From: Leuctra nigra
Taxonomy: Eukaryota > Arthropoda > Insecta > Plecoptera > Leuctridae
DNA length: 64,000 nt
Assembly (NCBI GenBank): GCA_934045905.1
Contig: OW203770.1
Coordinates: forward strand, 3,472,001 to 3,536,000
Direction: 5' to 3'
In this document: piece by piece, positions 10,076 through 22,100 of the stretch
How the letters are laid out: every line of letters starts with the position of its first letter
Numbering within the stretch: the first letter of the stretch is position 1
Program-made: the position numbers and the translations under genes
The notes under the pieces: generated by a model
Database searches by the model: none
Seen by the model: only the letters and a program-made list of their open reading frames with translations
Told to the model about the DNA's origin: nothing

Positions 10076-12937
10076 CTAGTGAAATTTTTCTTTTACAAAC
10101 TTAATACATTCAATTCTAAATAATACTTGACTGCTCTCATTTTTAACACTTTTCGGAAGTTCATTGTACAACCTAAAACCAGAATAAAACAAGGTCTTTT
10201 GGTTACTTGTTTTGTTTCTTCTTGCAACAAATAAATTTACGGAACTGTTTCTTGTACTGTACTGATGATTATTACCAACAAACTCAATCATATTATTTAA
10301 ATATGAGGGCATAAGCCCATTAATCATTTTATAAATAAACACTAATACACTTACAGCTACTCTCTGCCTTACAGTCAACAACTGTAAAGTGTCCAACATA
10401 TCCGTTATCTTACTATATCTATTCCATCTTAATATTATCCTCATACTTTTATTTTGTAGTACCTGAAGCTTAGTTAAATCTCCGTCATTTCTTCCCCATA
10501 ACATCGTACAGCAATAATCAATATGTGGAGACACAATTGTCTTGTATACTAATAATCTAGTCCATGGTGATAAAAACGATCCAATTCTTGCAAGAAAACC
10601 AACCTTTTGTCTAATTTTACGTGATATATATTGAACATGTTTGGAAAGAGTCAAGTTATGATCAATGATAATTCCAAGATACTTGATTTCCTTTACAATC
10701 TCCAGCTTCGTATTCATGATTACCAAACATACATCATCATTAATATTAATTTCTTTCGACATTCGGCTTCCTTTGCCTGATAGTATCATACATTTGGTTT
10801 TACTAGTATTAAGCTTAAGTTTATTTGCCCTGAGCCACTCTTCCAACTTAGTGAGATCATTATTTACAACTTGACACATTGATTTAATGTCCACTCCTGA
10901 GAATGACACTAACGTGTCGTCAGCAAAAACATTGACAAATAAGCTACCCGTACTTAAATATATATCATTTATGTAGATTATAAATAACAACGGGCCAAGT
11001 ACAGAGCCCTGAGGAACACCATAATCATTAATTTTTTCTTTAGAAACAAATTCTTTAAATTTAGTTATTTGTTTCCTTTCAGTTAAATAACTTGTAAACC
11101 ATTCCAACACCTGTCCTCCCAGTCCATACGCATTAAGTTTTTTTAACAAGATGTTTCTGTCAATGGTTTCAAATGCCCTTTTAAAGTCAATAAATATTGC
11201 TATTATTAAGTTATTATTGTCAAGATCATTCTTCCATCTTTGCATAAGTAACTGAATTGCTGTTTCACATGAAAACGTACTTCTAAATCCGGATTGATAC
11301 TCATATAATAGATTGTTTATCTCAAAATATTCACTAATTTGGAAAAACACAGCTTTTTCCAAGATCTTTTCGAATGTAGGTAACATATTTATTGGTCTGC
11401 ATTCATGTGCTAATTTGGTACCAACAACTTTGGGTATTGGTATTATGACAGTTGTTTTCCAATTACTAGGCACTTGGCCAGTTAACAATGATGTATTGAT
11501 AATTTTGAGCAACGGGGCACCAATTGTAATAAAAGTCTTTTTTAATACTTCTGCTGATATACCATCATCAGTTCCTTTCTTGTTTTTGAGCTCCCATACA
11601 ATTTCCTTAAGTTGCTTCATTGACATAGCCTTGAAAGATAGGAATTCACATGAATTCTTGTTAATGCCTTTAATATCACTGTAGTTTATGTTTTGATTTG
11701 CCTCATCTATACTATTTACAATGTCTTCAATACTTTTTACAAAATAGTCGTTAAAATTATCAGCAGTGTTAACAGAGTTAAAATTACCATCAAACACTAT
11801 TTTGTCATCCAGATCTAATTTAGGTTTACTTACTAAACATTTTAAAGTTTTCCACATCTGTTTAGAGTCATGTTTATTTCTATCAATCTTATTGTCATAG
11901 TATTTGCGCTTTTCTTCTCTCAAACTAGCAACAAAATTATTTCTACACAACTTATAACATTCCCAGTCATCAAAGTTGCCAGTGAATTGAGCCCTAATAT
12001 ATTGACTATCTCTTTTCATCTGGAGGTCTTTAAGCGTTTGGTTGAACCAAGGACTGCTTTTACATTTCCTCTCTACCATTTCCATTTCTGGAGCAATGGT
12101 ATTAATGTTGGAAGTTAAACAATGTACAAAATTATTTGCTAATGTGTCGATATTTTCTTCTTCATAGTCCCATTCAATCTTATTAAGCTCTACATTAAGG
12201 ACTTCGAAATCTTCGTCTACTAACTTTCTCCTCACTCTTTTAGTACTAGCTACTTCTAATTCATCATTCCGTCGACAGGACGACACATTTATTACCAACG
12301 TCTTATGATCAGAGATCATGAGCTCTGAATTTACATCTACAGCTAGCTTATCTATATTAGTTATAACTAAATCTATCAATGTATTACTATTAGCAGTCAC
12401 ACGAGTACCTTCTGTAACTGTTTGTATCATACCAGACTCAAGAATTATATTGGTCAGTCTATCACTGTATGTAGACTGTTTACTCAAATCAATATTAAAA
12501 TCTCCAGTGATAATAACATTGGCTTTATATAAAGTCAGTTCCTCAAACCAACTCTCAATATAGTCTAAGAATATGGCATGAGATGCATTGGGTGAGTGGT
12601 ACACCACAGCTAAATACAACTCCTTGGTGCCTAGTTTAGCTTTAATACATAATAGCCACATATTTTTGTCTATCTTATAATTGATAACAACTTTATATTT
12701 GATACTATTTCTAACATATATAATTACTCCACCTGTGTGGGAGCTCTGGGCTAAACATTTTTCTATTTTATAATCATCAATCTTTAATTCGCTGTCCATA
12801 AATCCTTCAGTAATATGAGTTTCACTGAAACACAATAATGCAGGCTTCAGTTGAGCTATTACTTCCAGTATTTCATCTTTCTTCTGACCTAGTCCTTGCG
12901 CATTGGCATAAAATATGCCTCCTGACACATTCCACAT
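10076..12937 (-). CDS. LINE ORF2: endonuclease and reverse transcriptase
   Basis: 953 residues, uninterrupted. N-terminal APE-type endonuclease: YANAQGLGQKKDEI near residue 10, E in CFSETHI, GDFNIDL near 145 and SDHK near 208. Then reverse transcriptase: FIDFKRAFETID near 582, GVPQGSVLGPLLF, and the catalytic FADD near 670. The C-terminal part has LGIIIDHNL and the DYC...LWG connection typical of jockey/CR1-group LINEs. It makes the nick at the target and copies the RNA there. The start ATG lies four bases after the ORF1 stop (TAGCAGATG), so translation coupling is possible. All key residues are present, so it may be active. Clade (CR1, L2 or Daphne-like) is not certain from the sequence alone; the microsatellite tail favours CR1/L2-like. 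Confidence 0.92.
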   Translation of the reverse strand: MWNVSGGIFYANAQGLGQKKDEILEVIAQLKPALLCFSETHITEGFMDSELKIDDYKIEKCLAQSSHTGGVIIYVRNSIKYKVVINYKIDKNMWLLCIKAKLGTKELYLAVVYHSPNASHAIFLDYIESWFEELTLYKANVIITGDFNIDLSKQSTYSDRLTNIILESGMIQTVTEGTRVTANSNTLIDLVITNIDKLAVDVNSELMISDHKTLVINVSSCRRNDELEVASTKRVRRKLVDEDFEVLNVELNKIEWDYEEENIDTLANNFVHCLTSNINTIAPEMEMVERKCKSSPWFNQTLKDLQMKRDSQYIRAQFTGNFDDWECYKLCRNNFVASLREEKRKYYDNKIDRNKHDSKQMWKTLKCLVSKPKLDLDDKIVFDGNFNSVNTADNFNDYFVKSIEDIVNSIDEANQNINYSDIKGINKNSCEFLSFKAMSMKQLKEIVWELKNKKGTDDGISAEVLKKTFITIGAPLLKIINTSLLTGQVPSNWKTTVIIPIPKVVGTKLAHECRPINMLPTFEKILEKAVFFQISEYFEINNLLYEYQSGFRSTFSCETAIQLLMQRWKNDLDNNNLIIAIFIDFKRAFETIDRNILLKKLNAYGLGGQVLEWFTSYLTERKQITKFKEFVSKEKINDYGVPQGSVLGPLLFIIYINDIYLSTGSLFVNVFADDTLVSFSGVDIKSMCQVVNNDLTKLEEWLRANKLKLNTSKTKCMILSGKGSRMSKEININDDVCLVIMNTKLEIVKEIKYLGIIIDHNLTLSKHVQYISRKIRQKVGFLARIGSFLSPWTRLLVYKTIVSPHIDYCCTMLWGRNDGDLTKLQVLQNKSMRIILRWNRYSKITDMLDTLQLLTVRQRVAVSVLVFIYKMINGLMPSYLNNMIEFVGNNHQYSTRNSSVNLFVARRNKTSNQKTLFYSGFRLYNELPKSVKNESSQVLFRIECIKFVKEKFH

Positions 12938-12940
12938 CTG

Positions 12941-14254
12941 CTATTTTTTCACTTTATTCCTCTGATTATTTTTCACTCTGTCGAACACGTGACATTTGCT
13001 TGAACCTGCCGCATGGTCCGTGTCCAAAGACATGTCATTATTGTAGTTGTACTTTTCGTTGTGTTTAGTACAATTGTAGCATACTAGATAGTCAGAAATG
13101 CAAGTATCTCCCCTGTGGTTCCCGGCACAGTATCTACACACATCTAGTCCTTCACAGTCATGAGCGAAGTGACCAAAACATTGGCACTTGAAACATTGTT
13201 TAACGAAGACGTGTTCGCGCACATTGCATCTGCTCCAGCCAAGATATATCTGTCCTTCTTCCAACATTTTCACACTCGTTTCATTGCTGACTTCAATAAT
13301 TACATTAGACATTCCTGTGCTGTTACTTTTACTGTCGTGAATTATTTTCACCACTGCAGAATTGTTCTTTACGAGTTTAGATACCTGATGTTGTAACGCA
13401 TTACTTAGTTCTTGCTCATCCTCAAAGTCACCTAAGAAAACATCGTAGATTTTTAGTTTCGGATTAACTTTTGTGTTTTCTTTCACTTCGTACTCGTCGC
13501 CGAGTGCCCTCTGGATACTAACTTTTACTTCTTGAACATTCCCCTTTTCAATTCTAATTGAAATTCCTCCATCTCTGGTGGCTCTTATAATTTCCATACC
13601 AACCTGGAAATCGGCTGGTTTAATCTTTTGTTGTAGATGATCTTTCGTTGTAGCGCTATTTTGCGTTGCATCTTTCGGCTGAATATTCAAAAATTCCCGC
13701 GCTTTCTTTTTTGAGTTTGCCGCCGCTACGTGCGCCCAACTGACTTCACGCGTCTGCAGAGTCAGAGCCGCGGTGCCGCTGTCTCGCCCCTCCCTTTGAG
13801 TTGGTAATCCTGACGTTGAAGGCGCTGCAGGTGTTTGACTTATGTTGGCAACTTCAGCTGGCTGAGATTGTGATGCATTTACTTGAATTTTAAGCTGTTT
13901 GATAGTTATTTCCAGCTCCAAGATCTTCCGCTCTTGTAGCTCCAACCTCTTTTCCATTTCTGTCGTCAATTTTCTAGCAATTTCACTTTCTCGTTCCCCT
14001 GCATAAACCGCTTTTTCCCACCCTACGCAGGCATCACACTTTTTAGCAATAGGCTGAGTAGGCGTAACTTCTCTGAACTCTAAAACTTCACCATTTGCTT
14101 CCATCACTTCTTCCAATCTTTTGATTAACACTTTCTTTCTTCCTTCACTGTTCACACCTCTTTTATCTAATTCACTTTTTAATCTATTCACATTCAGCTG
14201 ATTTAAACTTTTCGTCTCACTTGCAAACAACTGATCACCCGCCATCTTGTTCAC
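12941..14254 (-). CDS. LINE ORF1: SAP domain, coiled coil and zinc knuckles
   Basis: 437 residues directly upstream of ORF2. Residues about 13-50 (LNQLNVNRLKSELDKRGV, then GRKKVLIKRLEE) fit a SAP DNA-binding helix-turn-helix. A Glu/Lys-rich helix near 90-130 looks like a coiled coil. The C-terminus has CCHC-like knuckles: CFKCQCFGHFAHDC near 353, CRYCAGNHRGDTC near 372, then CYNC. A middle region near 225-330 could be an RRM-like fold. ORF1 proteins bind element RNA to form the transposition particle. Uninterrupted. The 5' boundary of the element is probably just upstream, before the R2 MITE at 14309; I could not find a target duplication. Confidence 0.85.
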   Translation of the reverse strand: MNKMAGDQLFASETKSLNQLNVNRLKSELDKRGVNSEGRKKVLIKRLEEVMEANGEVLEFREVTPTQPIAKKCDACVGWEKAVYAGERESEIARKLTTEMEKRLELQERKILELEITIKQLKIQVNASQSQPAEVANISQTPAAPSTSGLPTQREGRDSGTAALTLQTREVSWAHVAAANSKKKAREFLNIQPKDATQNSATTKDHLQQKIKPADFQVGMEIIRATRDGGISIRIEKGNVQEVKVSIQRALGDEYEVKENTKVNPKLKIYDVFLGDFEDEQELSNALQHQVSKLVKNNSAVVKIIHDSKSNSTGMSNVIIEVSNETSVKMLEEGQIYLGWSRCNVREHVFVKQCFKCQCFGHFAHDCEGLDVCRYCAGNHRGDTCISDYLVCYNCTKHNEKYNYNNDMSLDTDHAAGSSKCHVFDRVKNNQRNKVKK

Positions 14255-14308
14255 AGATTGATTTAATTGTGTATCTATAAATTATTTTTTTCAATGGTGT
14301 AACTCTGA

Positions 14309-15616
14309 ATAGACCATTTTAAATACTAGGAAAACGCTCAGTGTAACGCGTTGATGAGCGAGCACTGGTATACGTACGTGTAAATTCTTCAACAGGTATT
14401 CCGTACCAAACGCACAGAAACATATATACATCCACATTGAATAGGTCATTTAAGAAAGTCAGTGCGCATGATTAAAAAACTGACAGGTCCACAGCCGTCT
14501 AGTGTGTAGTGTCTATTTGGTGTGTATGTTAAAAATGAACGTGTTTTCGAGAATGCTGTGGGTGGAGTGACGTCACGACACCAAAAATAGGGATCTGCGC
14601 ATGCGTTAACAACTTCTGTGCCACAAAAGTTCTGCACATGTGCAGAGTCACTTTTTCATCTCAAAAGTGACACTGCGCACGAGCAGAACCACTGTGGCAC
14701 AGAAGTTGTTCAAGAAATTGCACCGTGTAAATGGGGCTTTAAATGGCCTATTGAAATATTGAAATATTGAAACTTTAGAACAGCAATCTATACACTTTGT
14801 TTCCTACATAAAGCAAATCAGATCCATTTGGCAGTGGAAACATTCATTTGATATGTCATTTCTGACAGTTATCAAAAATGTCAATAAGTGCATTGTGTTC
14901 TTGACTGATTGGGCTGAAAATTTGTAAAATAAGAGATAATGTTGGTCTTAATGATCATGCAAAATATGAGTTTAATCAGATTTACAGAAGACTATTTGTT
15001 TGGTCAAACGGTCGTGTATAGCTACAGGCAATTACAAATTAAGCATACAAATGTCAGTAAAATGTATATTACTCTTAAAGTTCATTAAAGGTTTGTCAAA
15101 ATACACTTATAATGCTGGTGCCAATGGCATTGCAAAATTTGGTGATGATCGGTCAACCAATTCCAGTTTTATTGGCACACAGAGTTGACGTTTCTTTCAT
15201 ATTGCCAAGCCAAGTACTTACTACTAACTACAAATCAAGTTTCCGATGAAATTGATGGATCGATTTTGCTGAAAATCATTAGGTTTCTGCAGTGGATAGT
15301 AATGAATCTTTTGTGAAAAAATTGGCCAGATCCATGACTTCGTTTAAAATGTAATGCGAAATACACAGACAGACAGATAAAAAAAAAACAGAGATTCGAG
15401 CCATAAGTTTCAAGTGGAGTCGCTCGCTACGCTCGCTTGATTATCTCGGAGGCTCTGCTTTCTAAGAAAAATCATATGCAGTTTGATTTCCAGACACCTT
15501 AGTCCCTGTTTCAACAATAGGTAAAACAGGGACTAAGGTGTCTGGAAATAATACTGCATATGATTTTTCTCAGAAAGCAGAGCCACCGAGATAATATTTA
15601 AAATGGTCTATTCTGT
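14309..15616. mobile_element. Foldback MITE R2 split by a Helitron-like insertion
   Basis: Left end AATAGACCATTTTAAATA and right end, its reverse complement, ending GGTCTATT. Inner arms carry GGCTCTGCTTTCTAAGAAA and CAGACACCTTAGTCCCTG around a short loop near 15515. The Helitron-like copy (14326-15440) interrupts the left arm; the uninterrupted copy at 33101-33294 shows the empty site. Fragments near 38410 and 49640. Confidence 0.8.
14326..15440 (-). mobile_element. Helitron-like non-autonomous element H1
   Basis: On the minus strand it begins TCAAGCGAGCG and ends with a CGCTCA...TGAGCG hairpin (14-base loop), TTTTC and CTAG, with a T next. The host arm of R2 shows an insertion with no target duplication. 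These are Helitron features. About 290 bp (14455-14745) inside it is a further insertion with its own inverted repeat (ACTTCTGTGCCAC / GTGGCACAGAAGT). Confidence 0.7.
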
Positions 15617-16052
15617 ATCCAAATCATTATTTTCTAATGTTTATATTGTGACATTAAATTTATATTAACAGTGAGTTCTTGTTAATGGTTATATTCGAAA
15701 TATGTAATTTGAGAGGATTTTATATTTAACGTAAGTCATACAAGACGAAAATCATGTTCACTTTGACTGTTTTGAGTTTGACTGCTTGTATCTCATAGCT
15801 GATTTTCCAAAGTTTTTTGAATTTCCAAAATGTGATCTGTTTGTAAAACAGCTTTCAAGTTGATTTTTGTTTCGATTTCGGTAAACATGTAACATACGTA
15901 ACATATAAGTGTGATTACATCTCCTGTATTATAGATATTATCATACTAATAGTAGGAGAAGAAACAGAAATAACCAAGTTTTAAGTAAATTAAAAATTAC
16001 AAAATTATATAAAATAAATCTGTTTTCAAGTGTTACCATAATTCATACTTGG
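15617..16052. other. Intergenic between repeats and the end of OR-B
   Basis: AT-rich, probably containing the OR-B 3' UTR on the minus strand. No clear AATAAA signal close to the stop. Confidence 0.35.
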
Positions 16053-16121
16053 TCAATTATCTTGACCCCAAAGTACAAGTTCTTCATTAAAGTGTGAAGG
16101 TAGTAGCATCCACGACATATC
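16053..16121 (-). CDS. OR-B exon 9 (C-terminus)
   Basis: Acceptor CCAG, 23 codons with stop. Begins ICRGCYYLHTLMKKL and ends WGQDN. Compared with OR-C there is one extra A in the AAGAAA run, so the tail after LMKK is in a different frame; the OR-C version fits OR-A better. Confidence 0.75.
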   Translation of the reverse strand, partial: DMSWMLLPSHFNEELVLWGQDN

Positions 16122-19100
16122 TGGAAAAATTAATAAAACCGAGTTATACATTGTTTTTGTCAATGAAATGAAGCTACTAGTAGTAGCTGTATACCTATGT
16201 CATTGGTTTTTTACTTCAAATGACTTTTTAGGCCCGGTCTTTCAATACTCTGTTAAAGTCTCAATTAGCTCTTAACAGTTAGTTAGTGGTCATTCTAGGA
16301 ATGACATTGGTTGTTGCCATGGCAATATAGTCCTAATTGACTGTATAAAAGTTAGCAAGGCATTGAAAGACCGGCCCTTAGTGATTGAAAATCTAATCCG
16401 GTGTGTCTTCACAATATTGGTGAGGCACAGGCAGAGAGCAGCTAGGGTCGACCTACCCATGCCCTCCCCTTGTTTTGCGGTCCCCTCGGGTCGGCTCCCC
16501 CCCCCCCCCTCAAGGAATCGGGTCCCACCGGCTCGAACCCTCCCGCTCCCCAGTCCGTCCCCATTCTAGCATGACCTTCTTAGCAGGGCTGGACTCCCCC
16601 GCGCCGGGTCCCTTAGTAGGTCGACCCATCCCGATGACCACCCTTAATATTCAAAAAATGTTTTAAAAAACTGCGCGTAAAATGACCTCGCTGTCGACGT
16701 GCCGTGAACCAACACTGATCTAATAATCTAATAAAAACATGTGAAATAGTAGAAAATTAATTAGGTAAAAATTGCAAAAACAAAATAGTAATTTGAGCGA
16801 GCGTCTCCATTCAAGGTTTTTTTTTTTAATTCTTTCTCTATATTTCCCACCGAAGTCACTGAAGTCACAGGTAACATTGTTTTCCGATCGAGCTGAAATG
16901 CTCCGCACATACTATAATACAAACATTGTATTACTTTTTGAGCCCTGCCTTCTGATTGGTTGATAAATTTAAATGGCATGAAGCTTGTAATACCTATCGA
17001 TTCAAACATATCCACAGTTTTTGAGGTCGTGGTATAATTTTGGTTTATACAGGAAATCCGGAAGTCTGTATATTGATTAGAATAGAGAACTCTTTGAAGA
17101 TGGGAATGAAAGCGTAAAATATTGAAAGTATACATGTCAAGGAAGTAGACTAATGAAACATTATTATTGTGGAATAAATAGATTTCACGAAATTGATACA
17201 GAAAGATTGATAGAAATCTCAGAATTTAAAAAATAATTAACCTTGTTTTAAAACAGTAATATGGGCATTGAAGTAATGGGGCTCAGCATTGCCATGGCAA
17301 CGAAGTATTCACCATAATAACACATTATTGTGAACTAAGAAATGACATAACACTTAGATTTTCCCGCCAAAATGTCACATGAAATTTCAATGTGATATTT
17401 TATGATTAAAAATGTAAATTTTTTCGGGTGAAATGTGTAATTGTCATTATTTTGTGTTATTTACAAATTAAGAATAACATTTTTAAGGAGACTTCCCTGT
17501 TAAAATGGGATTATTTTTTAACGCTTGATATAAATAATGAATTTGGTGAATTTCTCCGAGATTTTGACGCTATTTGAAGCCCATTTTTATGTCGACAATG
17601 TTGTATACAGAATATACACATTCTCTGGAGTGGTGTTTTTTGAGCGAGCGAAGCGAGCGTCTCCTTTTGGCTCTTTTGGCACGGACCTCTGTTTTTTTTT
17701 GTTTTTTTTTTTTTTTTGTTTTTGGCTGCTAATAGCCGATACACAGGTCGCACCGTTTCACCGATCGATCTGAAATTTTGCACACATGTAAAACCAACCT
17801 TCTCTGTTTGCAGACCCTAATTTTTTTTAAATCCATTAATTGGTTGAAATTTAAATAAACATCTCCTGATAGGCTGAAAAATGAAAATGGACTTCGGCAA
17901 ATGTGATCGACCTTATATTTTGCATGGTCATTAACATTAACATTGTCTCTTATTTTACAAATTTTCAGCCAAATCCTCCCATTGGTTAAAATTCAAAAAA
18001 AAATATTTTATGTGCTTTTTGAAATTTAAACCAGAACCGTTTGACCGATCAACTTAAAATTTTGCATGGTCATTGGGTCCAACATTATCTGTATTTTTGA
18101 CAATTTTCAGACTAAACTGTGCTTAAATTCAAAATTTATTGACAGTTTACGGATATTTTGCGTGTTGGCTATCATACTTCTCGAATTTCATATTTCACGG
18201 CATCTTCGAATCTTCACTTCAAGGTTGTTAGAGCAGAAACTTTCAAACGTATATTATGAAACTGATATGACCGGTTTAAATTTTTTTGAACGATATCCTG
18301 TGATTTTTGGAAATTAACATAAAGGTTCAATTGATCAACTTAAAACTTTGCGTGGTTATTGGGACCAATATTTTAGGAATTGTTAGAGATTTTCATACAA
18401 GTCTGTGACAAAATGACATTTTCGATAAACATAATTTCGGTTCGAGGTGTTGCGCGTATCCGTGCTCGCTCATCAACGCGTTACTCAGAGCGTTTTCCTA
18501 GTAAATCTCTCATGGGTATAGTGAAGTGGACAAATGAGCCATAGGGGGATAAAACTATCAATATATTCCACATGGGGTATTGCCACTCCCCCCCCCCCCC
18601 CCCCCCCAATTCGAGCTATCTTTCAAACACTCAATTTAGTTGATACCTCTCCTTACCTGAGGACCATAGGCGTGCGCACGGGGGGGGGGGGGGGTGGCCG
18701 GGGAGGCCTTGGCCCCCCCTAATGGGTCAGCCTCAACTAAAAAATTATAAAATGTGGTCTCATAGTGTCAAAATTTTGTTTTAAAAGGGTTTAAACAAAA
18801 AAATCTCCTTGCGGGGCAGACTGGAGTTGCTCAAATCACAGGAATCAAGTACTAGGTTGATCAAAAACACATAATTTGGAAAACAATGCCTATAAAGTAC
18901 CTTCCAAAAACACGATTTTTCAAGAATTTCTAGGTTTCTTTTTAATATACCTACCGCAAAATTGCTCTTATATGTTGGACCTTCAGAAAAATTTTCCCGG
19001 GGCTAGGCCCCCGAACCCCCTTTCATATCAATTTTAATATGTCGTGAAAAATTTAGTTTTCAGGACAAAATGCACCTTGAAGTGGCAAAATACTAAAAAC

Positions 19101-22100
19101 GCTCTGCCGGGCCAGGTTTTGAGGCATGCCCCCCTCACCTTATTGTAGTAAGTGTGTAAAATTTTAAAAAATAATGAAATTGTAAAGAAAATGCTCTTCA
19201 GAATGTCTCAAAATTGATTTCAAAGTGTCAAAAAACCAAAAAACGCCCTGCGGGGAAAGGTGGGGGGCACGCCCCCCACACCTCCCTTCACCCGTGGCAA
19301 TTTTTTTCTTTAGCTTTTCCCTCCCTGTCATTAATCCTGCCGGCGCCCATGTTGGCCCCCCCTAATGATTTTTGCTGCGCACGCATACGCTGGGGACCAC
19401 TATGGAATACTGACGGATTGTGTAAAATTTTCGCAAAATACCGAAGACTCCCTAAGGCTCATTATTTACTCCACTGTTATGCAACTTTGGGAGGTTCTTT
19501 GATACCCATTTTCTCGTATTACTATTGAGAAAATTTAAGAAATATTTAAAGAAAAACAAGTTTTATATTTCACATATTTTATGAAAAAATATGAAAAAAA
19601 AAACATTTTTTGTTTCAAGTATTTCTTAAAGTTTCTCAATAGTATTACGAAAAAATTGATATCAAAACTACCTCCCAAAGTTGCATAACAGTGAAGTAAA
19701 TAATGAGCCTTGGGGAGTATTAGGTATTTTGCGAAAGTTTCACAAAGTCCGTCAGTTTCCATAGCGGTACCCAGGACTCTTAAAGACAAAAAAATTGAAA
19801 TTACAAGTTCAGAAAACGTTTTCCTACATTTCAACTATATTTAAGTATAAATGAATCATAAAATGTCATTAAACTTGCAACTCCTGTCTTATAGCGAGGT
19901 TTCAATTTATTGCCTTCCGAGAATGAACAAACCTGTAACACAGGAGGTATAGGGAAATCATTTAGTTTTTAGTTGATAACTTTTAAAATAGCACACGTTG
20001 GTATTGTTTTCAATTTTTTTCCTAATAGAATGTCCAACTATCTTTCTAGAAATCAGTTTTTTGAAAAAACGTTGAACCTCAGTAAAATTCAAAACTCAAA
20101 AATAGCATGGAAATCGTCATGATTTTAATGGCCCCCATAAGACTACATGTTAAAAATAGGAATTTATAACTACAATATCTCAAAATCTAGACACGACAAG
20201 TTGTTCATATTTCACAGTATCGTGTAAATAGTGATTATTGATACCTCTGCCAAAAATAGGCTTATTTGGAAGATATGAGATATCAGGTTGTGCTACCTTA
20301 AGTGTGCAATAATACAATATGTAGTTTGATAAAGAAGATAGCAGATCAACTCACAGTTTTAAACATCCTCCTGGAGAGTGGAAGCCCCGCTGCTCGGATG
20401 TAAAGCGGCTTCTGCGACCTTGACATCATGATGCGTAACGCACTCTTGAACCTCGCACTTGCGTTCAACCAATCACATGCGTAGGCTGCGTCGACCACCA
20501 GCTCGCTCTACAGGGAGAATACAAAGCTCAGTGTTCCTTTCTACTAACTCCTAAAACCCAATTTACGTGGTAATATTTCATGGAAAATCGTTTGATTTTT
20601 AATCTTTGATTCCTTTGAAGCAAATTCGAAGACAATTTACATGATTCAATTGTATTTGATGAAAGTTGAGCGGTCACGTGACTACACTCTTACACATCGG
20701 ACAACTGAAGGACTGATGGCTTGACGACAAGGACTGATGGCTTGAAGTCAAGGACTGATGGCTTAACGACACGGACTGATGGCTTGACGACAAGGACTGA
20801 TGGCTTGACGACAAGGACTGATGGCTAGACGACAAGGACTGATGGCTTGACGACAAGGACTGATGGCTTGACGACAAGGACTGATGGCTTGACGACAAGG
20901 ACTAATGGATTGACGTCAAGGACTGATGGCTTGACGTCAAGGACTGATGGCTTGACGTCAAGGACTGATGGCTTGAAGTCAAGGACTGATGGCTGGACGT
21001 ACTCGAAGAAGGTTTCGGATAAAAAAACCTCTTGAGAAGGGTTGTCAGAGACGAGCAGGGAGTTGATCTTTCTTCATGGGCGTCCGCCGGATTTCTGCCA
21101 TGTGGGGGGGGGGGGGGGGGCAAGGATAGAAAACAATTTTGTCTGTGTGAATGGGGGTGTGGGGGGCGCGCCCCACCCTAACCCGCATGGAATATTTTAG
21201 GATTTTGGCCACTTTAAAATGAATTTTGATACGTATTGAAGTGTATTTTGTTCAAAAGTTTAATTTAATTTAAAACTGACACTTTGGGGTGGCGGAGGGC
21301 ATGCGCCGACCATGCCCCGCAGGTAATATTTTGGTTTTTGACACTTTGAAATTATTTTTTTTATATTTTCGTTTACAAAATGAAGTTATAAGTAAAACAT
21401 TACAAACAATAGGGAAGTCTCATGAAATTTTATTATAGTAAATTTCTATAAATAAACACAAATAATGATGACAAATACACTTATTACCTATGAAATCTTA
21501 AATTTTCATTCATAAAAATCGAGTTCAAATATCATAGGATTTTTGGCGGGAAAAACGGCCTGTAACAAGAATCAGAACTGTGATGTCATTTCCAAGTCAT
21601 TAACATTGTGTTGACATGGGGATTCCCTTGTTGCCATGGCAATATAGCAAACTGTGATGTCATTGCCAATTTTCCTGTTTTTAAATGAGAGGAGATCTAC
21701 CAAACTTTGTAAATTAATTACATGAGAACTATTCGTCCAACAACAAAAATAATACCACATCTGTGTTCAGCAACATCTCAACTTTCATAAAATAAATATT
21801 ATTCTGAATTCAAATCTTCACGAGACTTCCCTATTCAGGTTTTCCTGAATTCCAGGGAAGGGAGGCAAGCGAAGGAGGGAGGGTTGCTCCCCCCCCCCCC
21901 CCCCCTGTGGACGCCCATGTCTTTCTTGAAGAATACCAATGAGGGAGAGTTTGACCATGGAGTTACTTTTAAATAGCAGTATATTACACCTCCATGGTTT
22001 GACATTGCAGAACTGATGCTGGGTTGGTCGAGAGAACACAATTCTAGTGTCAATTTTGTATTTAGAATGCCAAGATGTTTTTCTTTATATTCTGTGTAAC

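Noticed and set aside
20700..20999. CRISPR-like array
   Set aside because: Direct tandem minisatellite with no spacers, in eukaryotic DNA.
20674..21123. Ser/His/Gln-rich and Thr/Arg/Asp-rich ORFs
   Set aside because: Product of a 21-bp minisatellite with unit length divisible by three; no conserved neighbours.
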